A program made the position numbers and the translations under genes. Source: Pempheris klunzingeri (Eukaryota > Chordata > Actinopteri > Acropomatiformes > Pempheridae). From it: a stretch of DNA of 64,000 nt. The stretch is from the NCBI RefSeq assembly GCF_042242105.1, contig NC_092035.1:2992083-3056082 (forward strand), written 5' to 3'. Below are positions 1 through 19,477 of the stretch, one piece after another (position 1 is the first letter of the stretch; each line of letters opens with the position of its first letter). Under the pieces are notes generated by a model, which saw only the letters and a program-made list of their open reading frames with translations, was not told the origin of the DNA and did no database searches.

Positions 1-156
1 GAAATCATTACAAGCATACAAACAGGTTACTAAATTGCAGTGAGGAGAATAAATGTTAGTTACCTTAACCTTGACACGTGCACAAACACAGATGTTTATA
101 CAGACACACACTCTCACTCTCACTCTCACACACACAGACACACACACAGGTCTTAC

Positions 157-233
157 CAGTGTTGGAGGGAGTCAGGCTGCCCTTGGCGGCTCCAGCCAGA
201 GCTCGGCCTACAGTCGGCAGTCGCAGCATGACG
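157..233 (-). CDS. First coding exon of an unidentified gene with a mitochondrial-presequence-like N-terminus (partial, runs off left edge)
   Basis: The minus strand has an acceptor (ctcacag) before position 233, an ATG at 229-227 and a clean donor (CACTG|gtaaga) after 157, giving 24 codons plus one base. The peptide begins MLRLPTVGRALAGAAKG and continues with Ser, Leu, Thr and Pro. It is rich in Arg/Lys/Ala/Leu and has no acidic residue, as expected of a matrix-targeting presequence. A noncoding 5' exon with its own donor lies at about 1179-1270, so the intron is about 950 bp. The remaining exons are off the window and I cannot name the gene. The first seven residues resemble what I recall of HSP60, but the following residues do not, so I do not assign it. 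Mitochondrial targeting is an inference from composition only. Confidence 0.5.
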
Positions 234-1178
234 CTGTGAGAGGAAAACGGAGAGAAAGCATCCAAACTATGAGCCCACCTTATTCTCATGTGATGCTTAA
301 TCGATTGTTTCGGGTCAAACCACAATTTGTTCAACATTTATTGATAAGATTGCCTGACTATTTTAAGTGAGGCTGCCTGTACTGCCGGGAACATACAGCA
401 CAGCGATCTTTAAAAAGATCTGTACTTGTTGTTTTGTAAAAAATAAAATGTCTGTGATTCATAATATGTATTCTGTTTCGATTAAGTACTTTTAAAAAAA
501 ATTATATTATATTAGTATATTATTATATTTCAGATGTCAAGCAAGGCACAGCTGCATATTTTGAACATTAATAATGTCTATTAAAAGTTGAATTAATTCT
601 GCTTTTCAGCCCAATGATATTAAATGATGATGATGATGATTTTCAGACAGACAAAATAAATAATCCTGTCCCATATTTAAAAAAAAATCATATTGGTGAA
701 CTTTCACTGAAGTTTATTATTCATATAAACTTATTAAACAGTCTCATAAATGCCTACAGGGTCATTTGTATATAAGCAGAGCCACTACAGCTACTGCTAG
801 TTAGCTCAATAGCTATCACTGTCAACAATAACAAGTCATACTCTCACTCAAACACGCATTTAAAGTTTCAGGGGGAAAAAATGCATTTATAGCTAAGTCT
901 AAATTTCCGGAACACACAGAGTTAGTAAGATGCTAAACATGTTTGCATACAATTTGTGAGTAAGGTGGACAGAAGTAGCCTAAACCTCCCCAATGAGGAC
1001 TCCTTGCTTGCAGGCTAACGGCGCTAGCTACGAGCTACTCAAGGACAAGGACATTGCAATTGTGTAAAAGGGTTACTGGAGGTAATAACGTCAAATATTT
1101 CATTTTTCTCTTGTTAGCTGATTAAATGACATGTATATGCAAATGTCTGTAGGCGCATAATGTGTTTCTGGATCTTAC
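234..1178 (-). other. Intron 1 of the left-edge gene
   Basis: AT-rich intron sequence between the noncoding exon (donor at 1178-1177) and the first coding exon. It holds short A/T runs and a small (GAT)n near 626-640. I see no gene or recognisable element in it. Confidence 0.4.
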
Positions 1179-1280
1179 CTTTCGCTATTTGGCCTTCTTG
1201 ACCAGAACAGCGGTTATCTGAATTTTACCAGTCAGAGAGCTATGGCGTTGTTAGCGGAAGTGACGTGTTGTCCCACTTCC
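1179..1280 (-). promoter_or_regulatory. ETS/CRE-type promoter and noncoding first exon of the left-edge gene
   Basis: Minus-strand exon end GCGAAAG|gtaaga lies at 1179. Just upstream is TTAGCGGAAGTGACGT (1251-1266), combining an ETS core (CGGAAGT) with a CRE-like TGACGT, and 11 bases further a second, inverted ETS core (CACTTCCG). This is typical of TATA-less housekeeping promoters, consistent with a nuclear gene for a mitochondrial protein. The transcription start is inferred. Confidence 0.55.
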
Positions 1281-1948
1281 GTTAGGAGATTTACACAATA
1301 AAAGTAACATGACTGTAACGTTTACTCAACCTTTGTCAACATGTCACTGAAAATAACTAATGGTTGAATTTAACCAAGTGTATTTACCCAAGTATTGTAC
1401 TTAATGCAACTTTGAGGTTCTTGTGCTTTACTTGAGTATTTCCATTTTTACTAATATATCCTTATTCTCCTCTACGATTCAGAGGAAAATGTTGCACTAT
1501 TTACTTAGCATTTATTTAATTTAGTTAGTATTTGCTATACACATTATAAACCAAGTAATAAATTATATATTATTATTGATTAATCGACGAAGCAGTATAT
1601 AAAGTAAAATGAGAGCCATCTTTACCAGCAGCAAAATCAAAGTTTTTAAATTAATTAGTGTTAATATTATTATCAATGATTAGAATCTAATGACATAAGC
1701 TTCAGTATATAATCCTGAAATAGGCCATTCTGCACAATGAGTACATTTACCTCTGCCCTTTAAACTACATTTTGATGCTAATGCTTTTGCACCTTTAGTT
1801 AAGATTAACATTTTGAATGCACGACTATTACTCGTAGTATATCATTATATCACAGCTTATTTTCATGCTGTGGTTTCGCTACTTTTACCTAACTGCTTTC
1901 TTTCCTCCCCTTTATTCTAGGTGTAGGAGAATTTGGCTTTTACCTTCG
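1281..1948. other. Intergenic spacer between the divergent left-edge gene and unc50
   Basis: About 670 bp of AT-rich DNA separates the two divergent promoters. I see no coding exon. It ends in the ZNF143-like site of the unc50 promoter. Confidence 0.4.
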
Positions 1949-2090
1949 ACTACATTTCCCACGATGCACCGTTCGCTACCGGAAGTATCTACGTGTTCAT
2001 TTTCGCGACAGTTCAGGAAGCGTCTATAAACAGCTACAGAAAGGAGCAGGAGTCGGTGCTTTCTCCTGCGAAGGAGTGCAGCAAAAAGAG
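1949..2090 (+). promoter_or_regulatory. unc50: unc50 promoter and noncoding exon 1
   Basis: ACTACATTTCCCACGATGCA (1949-1968) is a good match to the ZNF143/Staf binding element, followed at once by an ETS core CCGGAAGT (1979-1986). The presumed noncoding exon 1 ends at AAAAAGAG|gtgaat (2090). The arrangement is a TATA-less housekeeping promoter, which suits a broadly expressed Golgi protein. The exact start site is not determined. Confidence 0.55.
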
Positions 2091-3273
2091 GTGAATATAA
2101 TTAAGAGAGAAGATGTTTAGCTATTTAATAAATACCAAACGCTCACCGCTACGTTTACGCTACATTTATCAGAAAAAAGACTGACTGGGCCTTGTCATCT
2201 TAAACTACTTAGCTACAAGCTAACTGCGTCTGCTAGCAAACACAACGTCAGCTAGCAAGGAAATTAAACAAACCAATGCCTGTGCGGGCTGAAACTGAAG
2301 TATGAATTATTAAATGGGTTACACATGAATATATTTGTATAATGTCGAGCTTCTTGGTGTATTTTAGTCCATATGTAGCGTAGGTTTGCACCAGCATTCT
2401 CTGTTTCTCCATTGTCATTGTTTTTAAAGCAGTTTTTATTAGATAACGCCAGCAGTGTGTGAGACAGGTCATGCTATGGTTCATATTTATAACACATTTA
2501 TTATAATATAGAAATCTGAGGCACACTGCTGTGTGTGTTTCTGCAAACCAAACTGCAGGACTGGTAGGATAGGAAGGGTCTAACTTTAAGGCAGCTTAAC
2601 AAAGTGTTACTGCTTTACTTATTCTTAATATACTGGCATCCTAGAATCCTGTATTTCTAATGTCCCAGTACATGGATGTAGCCCCAACGCATCGTACATA
2701 GAATATCAGGTGCTTTAAAAGATTGAAAATGGCATTATTACCTTCCTTTTATATCTGTGACTGGAGATAAGGTTGTTCGTCTACAGAGTATAAGATAAAA
2801 AACAGAATAAAAACAAAATCACAAATGAAACACTGCAGAAAGTGGGTGTCTGCGTGCATTTCTACCTTGGAGGAGATCACATAACATGCAGCAAAAAGAA
2901 ACTTGCACTGCATTATCCAGTATTTGAATGATTTTTATCTGGAAATTCTAAATCACGTCGCCTCTCTTTACCTAACGACAGCAAAAGAGACGAAGAGGAA
3001 GTTCTAATGTCAAATACATAGAGGTGCATGTCCATCATCAGTCTGGACATGTTATTATATAACTAAGCATGCACAGACTACGTTTCCAGAAAAGAAATAT
3101 TAAATTATTAGATAATGCGGTGTAATTATTTGGCTTGTCTGCGTTTCAGTAGGGTTTGAGTGCTGAGCTTCCTCGGGTTGTGTCCACTAATCTTTTTTTC
3201 TCCTTCCTCTCTCTTCTTTCCCCACTTCTCCTCCATTCCCACTTTTCACGCGCTCCTCTAATCTGATATCCAG
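2091..3273 (+). other. unc50: unc50 intron 1
   Basis: About 1.2 kb of AT-rich intron. Its 3' end carries a long pyrimidine tract (about 3190-3245), a branch-point-like ctaat and the acceptor tatccag ending at 3273, five bases upstream of the start codon. An alternative acceptor (gcgtttcag) lies at 3149. Confidence 0.5.
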
Positions 3274-3277
3274 CGCC

Positions 3278-5134
3278 ATGTTGCCGACCACCACGCCGCA
3301 CAGCAACGGTGCCCTCGGTTCGAGAGACGCTGCGCGTCACACCGCAGGTGCCAAACGCTACAAGTACCTGCGACGGCTGCTCCATTTCAGACAGATGGAC
3401 TTTGAGTTTGCCCTGTGGCAGATGCTTTACTTGTTTACGTCGCCGCAGAGAGTCTACCGCAACTTCCACTACAGGAAACAGACCAAGGACCAGTGGGCCA
3501 GGGACGATCCTGCTTTCCTGGTCCTGCTCAGCATCTGGCTGTGTGGTAAGCAAGGGCCTGTTCATTTCCACCTCCTTTTTTGGTACTCCCTGCCTACTTT
3601 GCCTGTTTGATTACATTTAAACACGCCGTGCGGTTTAGTTTGAATCGGTCCGATGGCTGTCAGCCGAATCCTGACGTCAGCACTGTATTGTGCCAACTGA
3701 GCATCCTGTCTGTTCCTCTGCAGTGTCAACAGTAGGCTTTGGTCTGGTGCTGGACATGGGAGTTCTGGACACGCTGAAGCTGCTGCTGTGGGTGGTCTTT
3801 GTTGACTGTATAGGGGTCGGTCTGCTCATATCAACCCTCATGTGGTGAGTAGTGAGCTTTGCCTGGTTGATTATATGAATCAGATGGAAGTAATGAAGGA
3901 CATTTACACCCTTTACTACATGTGAAATACTGTTTGTGTCTTTTCCAGGGTTGTCACCAACAAGTACCTGCTGAAACAGCCCAGCAGAAACTTTGATGTT
4001 GAGTGGGGCTACGCATTTGATGTTCACCTCAATGCTTTCTACCCGCTCCTCGTCATTCTGCATTTCCTGCAGCTCTTCTTCATCAATCGTGAGTGGACTG
4101 TGACTCTGAAATGTGTCAGATGCAGATTTAGCGCATGACTGATATTAGATTAAATCACACAAAATGTTTATTCTAACTGAAATTAGATGAAAAGAGAAAA
4201 GCTGCGACCTCGACCATGTTAAAAAAGTTAAAATCAACATCAGGTGTAGTAGTGAAGATGTCACCTGCCTCCTGCATCACTTACGCTGGTTGTTTCGTGT
4301 CTTTCAGATGTTGTGGTAATAAACTCAGACTGGTTCCTGGGATACTTCGTGGGGAACACTTTGTGGCTGGTCGCCATCGGTTATTATCTCTACATCACGT
4401 TCTTAGGGTACAACGGTAAGGCCCACTCACTTTTCAGTACACAGGGAGATTGTTCATATGTTTCTGGATGTGTGTCACAGGTTTCCAGATTGGGTTAGAC
4501 TAATAAAAGGGCTGCTTATATGTTTGTGATCCAAGTTCCAGCTTCTTTGTTGTGAGGATTTGCTGTTTTTCTTGGTTGTATGTAACAGTTACTTGATCAT
4601 TTTTAGGCTGATAATTGGACAAAACAGGCTTTTTAAAGACAATAACTTTGCGTTTGGGAATTTGATATTTTATAGTCCGAGCTATTCATTGATTCATTGA
4701 GAATGTAATCTGCAGATTAAATGATGAATATTCTAGAAATTGTTATTAGAAATTGTGATTTTGCTGCCATCTAATTATAGAAACAAACGAATCCACCACC
4801 AGAGGGTGTTATAAACTTACTCATCAGTGTTTTGCACACACTGCCTGTGATTTACTGGCATAAATGATTGAGATTAAGGAGGAGCGATATATTTCCTGCT
4901 GAAACAGGAAGTTGGAGTAGGACATAAAACAGAGAGGGCTCATTCAAGTTCACGTTTCGGTGTGACTGACGTGTTCGTCTGGTGTCGTCCACACAGCTCT
5001 ACCCTTCCTGAAGAACACCGTAGTGCTACTCTACCCCTTCGCTCTGCTCGGCCTCGTCTACGTCCTCTCCGTCTCTCTAGGCTGGAACTTCACAAGGGGT
5101 CTCTGCTGGTTTTACAAGTACAGAGTTCAGTAGG
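3278..5134 (+). CDS. unc50: Protein unc-50 homolog, complete
   Basis: Five coding exons join in phase: 3278-3544, 3724-3844, 3949-4088, 4308-4415 and 4997-5134, totalling 774 nt and 257 aa. The human protein is about 259 aa. Exon 2 encodes the family signature region SRDAARHTAGAKRYKYLRRL followed by QMDFEFALWQMLYLFTSP and VYRNFHYRKQTKDQWARDDP. Later exons give several hydrophobic segments (for example LLLWVVFVDCIGVGLLIST and FYPLLVILHFLQLFFIN) separated by short loops, as in this multipass Golgi/inner-nuclear membrane protein. In the known family UNC-50 works in the Golgi with the Arf exchange factor GBF1 and is needed for trafficking of assembled nicotinic acetylcholine receptors. The ATG at 3278 is the first in frame after a strong acceptor. 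The gene diverges from the left-edge gene and converges with the nucleoside hydrolase. No defect is seen. Confidence 0.97.
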
Positions 5135-5580
5135 ACCAGGTTGGACATTAGTTGGCTCCTGTCCGACTCGAAGTCTGTCAGCGTGCGGTTGAGAAGGACT
5201 CGTGCTGGTTTGTTGTCAGTAAACCGGGACTCTGGGTTGATTGACGCTGAGCTGGTTGACTGTTTAACTCTCGATTGACTCTAAATTTTTGTTTGGCTCT
5301 TATGTTGAGCTCCAAAGTCATTGGGATGAAATAGAGGTTTTATTGCTATTCTTTTGTATGACTTGTAAATAGTATTCTGGCAGGTTGTAATATATAAAGC
5401 GATGGTTGTTTCTGAAGAGGAAAAACTTCATTTGTTTCTTTGAGTTTTCTTAAAAAAAAAAAAAAAAAGACAGAAAAAAATCTGCTTATTGAAGAGAAAA
5501 AAAGGAAAGCGGAGGAACATGGGATGCAAATGTTTTTTCCATTTCTTTTTTTCTTAAAGTGTACATTCCAAAGCACTTTC

Positions 5581-5586
5581 AATAAA
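5581..5586 (+). terminator. unc50: unc50 polyadenylation signal
   Basis: AATAAA about 450 nt downstream of the stop codon, after a 3' UTR with an A-rich tract at 5451-5470. It is the first canonical signal after the gene. Confidence 0.6.
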
Positions 5587-5904
5587 AAGGTTTATTAACT
5601 TAAGTTGCGTCAGTTTTAAACGCTGGAGGAATAAACCCACACTTGGATCCGTGCTTTTACTTCTCTGTTACTTTATCTAGGAAATGAGACTTTTATGTGG
5701 AGTGAAAATACATTTATAATGTGATCTTTTGTCTTTATATAACAGTAATTCAGCTTTTGGGAAAATAGAGACAATCTGGGACAGTTTGCATCGTAACAAA
5801 CAGCTGATTTGAGATTTAAGAAAGAACCCATATACAATAGAAAGTCTATAGAATCAATCCATCTTCTTTATGATGAAGGCTTTTGTGTGTCTTCATCGGC
5901 CGTT

Positions 5905-6262
5905 CCAAATAGCCCAGCACCATCGTGTCTCAGGTGTGGGTGCCCTCCAACTCCTCCCGTCACTACAACCTGCAGGAGGAGGACAAAATGCACTACTGGG
6001 ATGAGTAGATACACATGACATGTTAAATTGGCTCTGTGCTAATTACAGACCCACGGCGGGCTGTTCCTGCAGCTGAACCCACAGGAGGTGGTGTAGGTGG
6101 GACACACACACACACACACACTCCCATACATGTTTATTCTAGAAAACAATGACACCTACAGCTGCTATTAACACAGGTAATGTGCATTCAGTGTTTCCTC
6201 CCGTGACGGAGAGCACGGCCATGTTGATGAGGGGCGCCGTGGCAACCAGACTCACCTGCAAC
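5905..6262 (-). pseudogene. Decayed partial duplicate of the neighbouring nucleoside hydrolase gene
   Basis: Three blocks on the minus strand resemble exons of the intact gene at 7141-8778, in the same order. About 5916-5995 matches last-exon sequence near 7237-7312. About 6048-6101 matches the end of coding exon 4 near 7913-7971. About 6178-6262 matches exon 3 near 8144-8261, with roughly 50 bp of its middle missing. The intervening exons 5 and 6 are gone and the blocks sit only tens to about a hundred bases apart. No continuous reading frame joins them. I infer a tandem duplication followed by deletion and drift. Confidence 0.65.
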
Positions 6263-6982
6263 AGTGAAGTGATGTAAGATTTACTAGATTAACACTATTG
6301 GGGAAAACATGATAAACCATGAAACATTTGTCAGCTGCTGAAAACACCCACATAGATGGAACCGGTGTGCTTTAATGCCACTGAGGGGTTTGCATGTTCT
6401 TGATCAGTGCAGCTCTTTCAATCATGAATCAAGGAAGGAATCCTGCAGAGTAGATGTGGAGAGTTACATTTTAGTTGCTTTTTAACTCAAACAAACATTT
6501 TAAATCAAGTTAAAGGAAGGTAACATCATTTATTGAGGCTACAAACAACGTTTAAACTCCTCCTACTACCAGAACTACTGTTATTGAAGGCTTTAAAACT
6601 TTATCATATATGCTGATTCCATTCTTCTGTCATGCACAAACGAATGGAAAGTATTTTACCGTTCCTGTAGTTTAACTACACGGCAGCAGTCAGTTCCTGT
6701 GCAGCAGCAACTTCTCCGACAGAGCTTTGAACTTTAATAAAATAAAAGGCACGTCTTTATTCTGTTTTTTATTATTAAAAGCCTCAGTAATGTGCTGGAA
6801 ATGTACTTTACTTTAATTGGTGTCTCTTGACTTCTAAATCAGTGGTAATTTGAACTTTAACTTGATAACAATGTGCCTTTTGCTGTTTGCCATTTAACAC
6901 ACAATGAATGTGTTCATCATAAAATAATGAATGTCCATGAAAAGTAAAAACAAAAAAACACCCCAGCACAAATTTTGTATTC
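6263..6982. other. Spacer between the pseudogene and the nucleoside hydrolase 3' end
   Basis: About 700 bp of AT-rich sequence. I see no exon, RNA gene or recognisable repeat. Confidence 0.35.
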
Positions 6983-6988
6983 TTTATT
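6983..6988 (-). terminator. Nucleoside hydrolase polyadenylation signal
   Basis: TTTATT on the plus strand (AATAAA on minus), about 155 nt beyond the stop codon of the nucleoside hydrolase. Confidence 0.5.
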
Positions 6989-7140
6989 TGAAGATGCAAG
7001 TCAGATAAGTGCCAATATGGTAATTCTCACTGTATTTATATTTTATATCCCTCTATCCCTGAAGACATTTGTTGCTTTTTTCATAACAAAAGCTTCTTTT
7101 TAAAATCAATTTGAGCCTTTTGCTCGATGCAGTAATGATT

Positions 7141-8778
7141 CTACTTCAGCGAATTCATGAACATTTGCTTCAGCTTCTCCAAGTCAGCTTTCTTCACGAT
7201 GACGGCCTTGTGTTTCTTCCCCAGCTGCTCCTCGTAGTCCAGCACCATCGCGCCTCGGGTGTAGGTCCCCACCAGCTCCACCGTAACAGCAGCCTGGAGG
7301 AGGAACGCGACAAGTTGCTGGACGGCGATTTATACTGAAGTGTGTTGATAGAAACGGCGGTTGCTCACCTCGTCGCTCTCCGTTACGAACGTGTCGTCGA
7401 TGGCAGCAGCCACGGTGCAGGTGTCACAGGAGTGAAACCCATTTTCAGCTGTGACACCCGTTTGGTGGTCTGCTGACCGAGCGCTCTGTGGAGGCGACAC
7501 AACAAATCTGTTGCTGTGTTTTCTGTTTGTTATTTACTTTAATATCTTCACTTTTGGATGATTTTAGTCGTAATAAATTAGAGTTTTGGAGTGCTGGGGC
7601 ATTTATTCAGGGGCACTCTGAGGAAGGAGAGGCTTGTGAACATAATTCTAAATGGTGTAGCATCTCTCAAAACATTTGGGTAACACCTACAACACAATAC
7701 TCTGCTTAACTTAACCTTATGGCGTGCACGCTCTTACCGTCATCGAAAGGCATGTGATCTTTTTCATGAAGGCAGCCTTCTCAGTGTCCTGGGCCAGCCA
7801 CTGCTCACAGAAGGACTGAGGGAGGAAAACTAAGATCGCTCACTGTGCACTTTCCACTCTTTCCACAGTTGCCTGTGACTATATCTAAAGCGTGGAATGA
7901 ACATGAAGGGTGCCCACCCACGGCAGGCTGTTCCTGCAGCTGAACTCCTGGGAGGTGATGTAGGTGGGACAGGTGTAGCGGTCTAACACAACGTATGCAG
8001 CCTCTGGGTCGGCCGCGAAGCCGAAGCGTCCACATGCTGCGGCCTTCCCGCCGACTACACACACACACACACGAATGCACAGGAGAAGAATTCAAACATG
8101 CAATAGAACGAATGAATGTCTCAAAATGAATGACAGATGATGTACATTCAGTGTGTCCACCCGTGATGTAGAGAGCCTTCAGTTTCTTAGGGAGGGAGGG
8201 GTCCAGTTGGACTGCGACAGCCAGGTTGGTGAGAGGTGCCATGGCTACTAGAGTCACCTGTAGACAGCACATTTTGAGCTCAACTGGCTCTCAGGAGCAA
8301 ATGTTCAACGATCCAGTGAATATCTCCTGATTTGTCTCACCTCTCCGGGGTTCTCTTTCACCATCCTGACAATAGCCTGCACAGCTTTCCTCTTCTGCAG
8401 CAGCTCCAGGCCCGGAGCATCTGGATCTGGGACGTCACCCAGCCCGTCCTTCCCATGGAGATCTCCAGCACGTTGCTTACGGGCCAGCAGGGGCGTTGGG
8501 CAGCCGCGATACACTGGGATCTGTAGGGTATGACATGCAAGGCTTATGTAGGTGAGAAGCAAACACTGAGCCCTTAGTTACTCTCAACTTACATCCAGCC
8601 TGTTGCAGATTTTCAGGACTCGCAGTGTGTTTCTGAGAACGTTCTCGAGGGTTGTGTTGCCGTGGCAGCAGGTGATCGCCAAAACCTCTGCGTCAGGGTC
8701 CGCGAGGGCCACCATGATGGCCTGAGCGTCATCCACCCCTGTGTCCACGTCCAGGATCAGCTTCTTCTTCTTCATCAT
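7141..8778 (-). CDS. Inosine/uridine-preferring nucleoside hydrolase family protein, complete
   Basis: Seven coding exons on the minus strand join in phase: 8593-8778, 8341-8520, 8146-8257, 7918-8054, 7738-7815, 7369-7485 and 7141-7293, giving 963 nt and 320 aa. The family hydrolyses the N-glycosidic bond of ribonucleosides to free base and ribose. Visible hallmarks are LILDVDTGVDDA (residues 7-18, the calcium-binding Asp cluster D10/D12/D16/D17), LHGKDGLGD (about 83-91), APLTNLA (about 129-135), FAADPEAAY, and CDTCTVAAAID (from C251), where D252 fits the last calcium ligand. The usual catalytic His before that Asp is Cys here, as I recall for group III members. The donor after exon 3 (gtacat) is weak, but it is the only junction I found that keeps the frame. 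The start is the first ATG after acceptor tacgcag. Mammals lack this enzyme. A decayed copy lies downstream. Confidence 0.9.
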
Positions 8779-9125
8779 CAAGCTGCGTACGTTTTATTGA
8801 ATAGCACTTGTCACAACTTTCCCCTCAGTCAGCAAGACATAAATGACTTTAAGAGGTGTGGCATCCCAGGCTATTAGTTTGAACAAGTCTGTTTATGAGT
8901 TTAAACAAGTTAGTCCGGGCAACCTGAGTGTGTAATATGATCGATGCAGGAGTGGCACCTGGCAAGGTTTTAAGCTATTTCATGCAAAACCTTTTAAACA
9001 ATCAAAAGCTGCAGTTAACGTGTAGGATTGCGATATCATGCACTTGACTTGTACTTGACTAAAACCCTTTAAATGTCTGTGGTTTGGGAATAGTCTGGCA
9101 TTACAGTACAGAGTAAAGTCCTCAC

Positions 9126-9200
9126 CCGGTGAGCAGATCTTGACAGATGTTCTCCACAGTCTCCTTTGGGAGCAGAGAGGCTCAGGCTGCTCAGTGCCCT
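9126..9200 (-). other. Probable noncoding 5' exon of the nucleoside hydrolase
   Basis: A minus-strand donor (CTCACCG|ggtgag read with gt at 9125-9124) lies about 340 bp upstream of the coding-exon acceptor. It would end a short noncoding first exon whose 5' limit I cannot fix. The region 8783-9125 would then be intron 1, and I see nothing else in it. Confidence 0.35.
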
Positions 9201-9846
9201 GACCTGAAGAACCGCCTTTTAAAGGTAAACCTCTGTAGCCTGGATAGGCTGTGATTTAAATAGTTCATTCTAGTAATGTATGAACTACACATTTATCCTA
9301 TCCTCAGTTAACAGAAGTTAAAAACACACCTTCAAGTATAAATTTGTACTGATGCTACTGAGGCTAAAATTAAAATTTAGAGAGTTAAAATTAAAAATGT
9401 TGTCTCCTTACAACTTGGATCTCACAGAGTTCCTGTTTCCCCTTCTCCTTTACCATTCTGGTAAGTTCAGCTTCACTTGGGACCAAACTTGCGATTATGA
9501 TTATTATTGAAAAATTCGATCAGATATCATAACTTGCAGGGTGGGGCAGGAAAATTCTGGCATTCATCCTTTATCTTTTCACACTTTCTCAGACTCACAG
9601 TAAAGGAAATGAAGCAGAACCAGGAAGCTGCCGTTGCCTGGCACTTACACCGTTACACTAGTTGGCATGTCTTTTCCCCGTTATGTCTGAGCGCGAACAT
9701 CAAGGAAATCTAACAGAGCGTGCGGTTAAGTTCGCAGCGAGGGACCTCGAATTTCCAGCCGTGATCGAGTCGTCTGATGACACAAAAGGACAGAAACAAG
9801 GACAGAAAAACATTATAAACTTTATTGCATTTATACACTGTGACCT
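9201..9846. other. Spacer between nucleoside hydrolase and ptk2b
   Basis: About 650 bp with no recognised exon or RNA gene. It contains a second TTTATT (9821-9826), a possible distal ptk2b polyadenylation signal on the minus strand. Confidence 0.35.
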
Positions 9847-9975
9847 ATCCATCCATTGTCTGTACCGCTGATCCTTAAGGGTCGTGGAGGAGGGCGGTGG
9901 AGCCAATCCCAGCTGACACTGGAAGAGAGGCGGGGTAAACCCTGGACTGGTCCCCACTGAACCACCGTGCTGCCC
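9847..9975. repeat. Dispersed fish repeat fragment (ATCC-tract family, copy 1)
   Basis: The segment begins tccatccat and contains gagccaatcccagctgacac, then a gagaggcggggtaaaccctgg-type stretch and a caccgtgctgcc-type end. A related copy occurs at 42961-43110. I recognise this as a common teleost interspersed repeat, probably the end of a non-LTR element, but the family name is not certain. Confidence 0.55.
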
Positions 9976-9995
9976 TATACACTGTGATAGTTTGA

Positions 9996-10001
9996 TTTAT
10001 T
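9996..10001 (-). terminator. ptk2b: ptk2b polyadenylation signal
   Basis: TTTATT on plus (AATAAA on minus) about 90 nt downstream of the ptk2b stop codon. It lies just before the dispersed repeat fragment, so a short 3' UTR is likely. Confidence 0.5.
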
Positions 10002-10088
10002 CATTATACTGAGAGAAAATACAAATATGCAATCTGTCAATAGCACTGAGGGCGGGAACAGAGTTTTCCATTCGGTCAACAGGGTACT

Positions 10089-19440
<9,352 letters not shown>

Positions 19441-19477
<37 letters not shown>

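Noticed and set aside
7805..8272. Minus-strand 155-codon ORF across the nucleoside hydrolase exons 3 and 4
   Set aside because: It reads through the intron and a CA repeat. The spliced frame gives the conserved FAADPEAAY motif instead.
8779..8781. Non-ATG start one codon upstream for the nucleoside hydrolase
   Set aside because: The codon is TTG. The first ATG at 8778 directly follows the acceptor and is the natural start.
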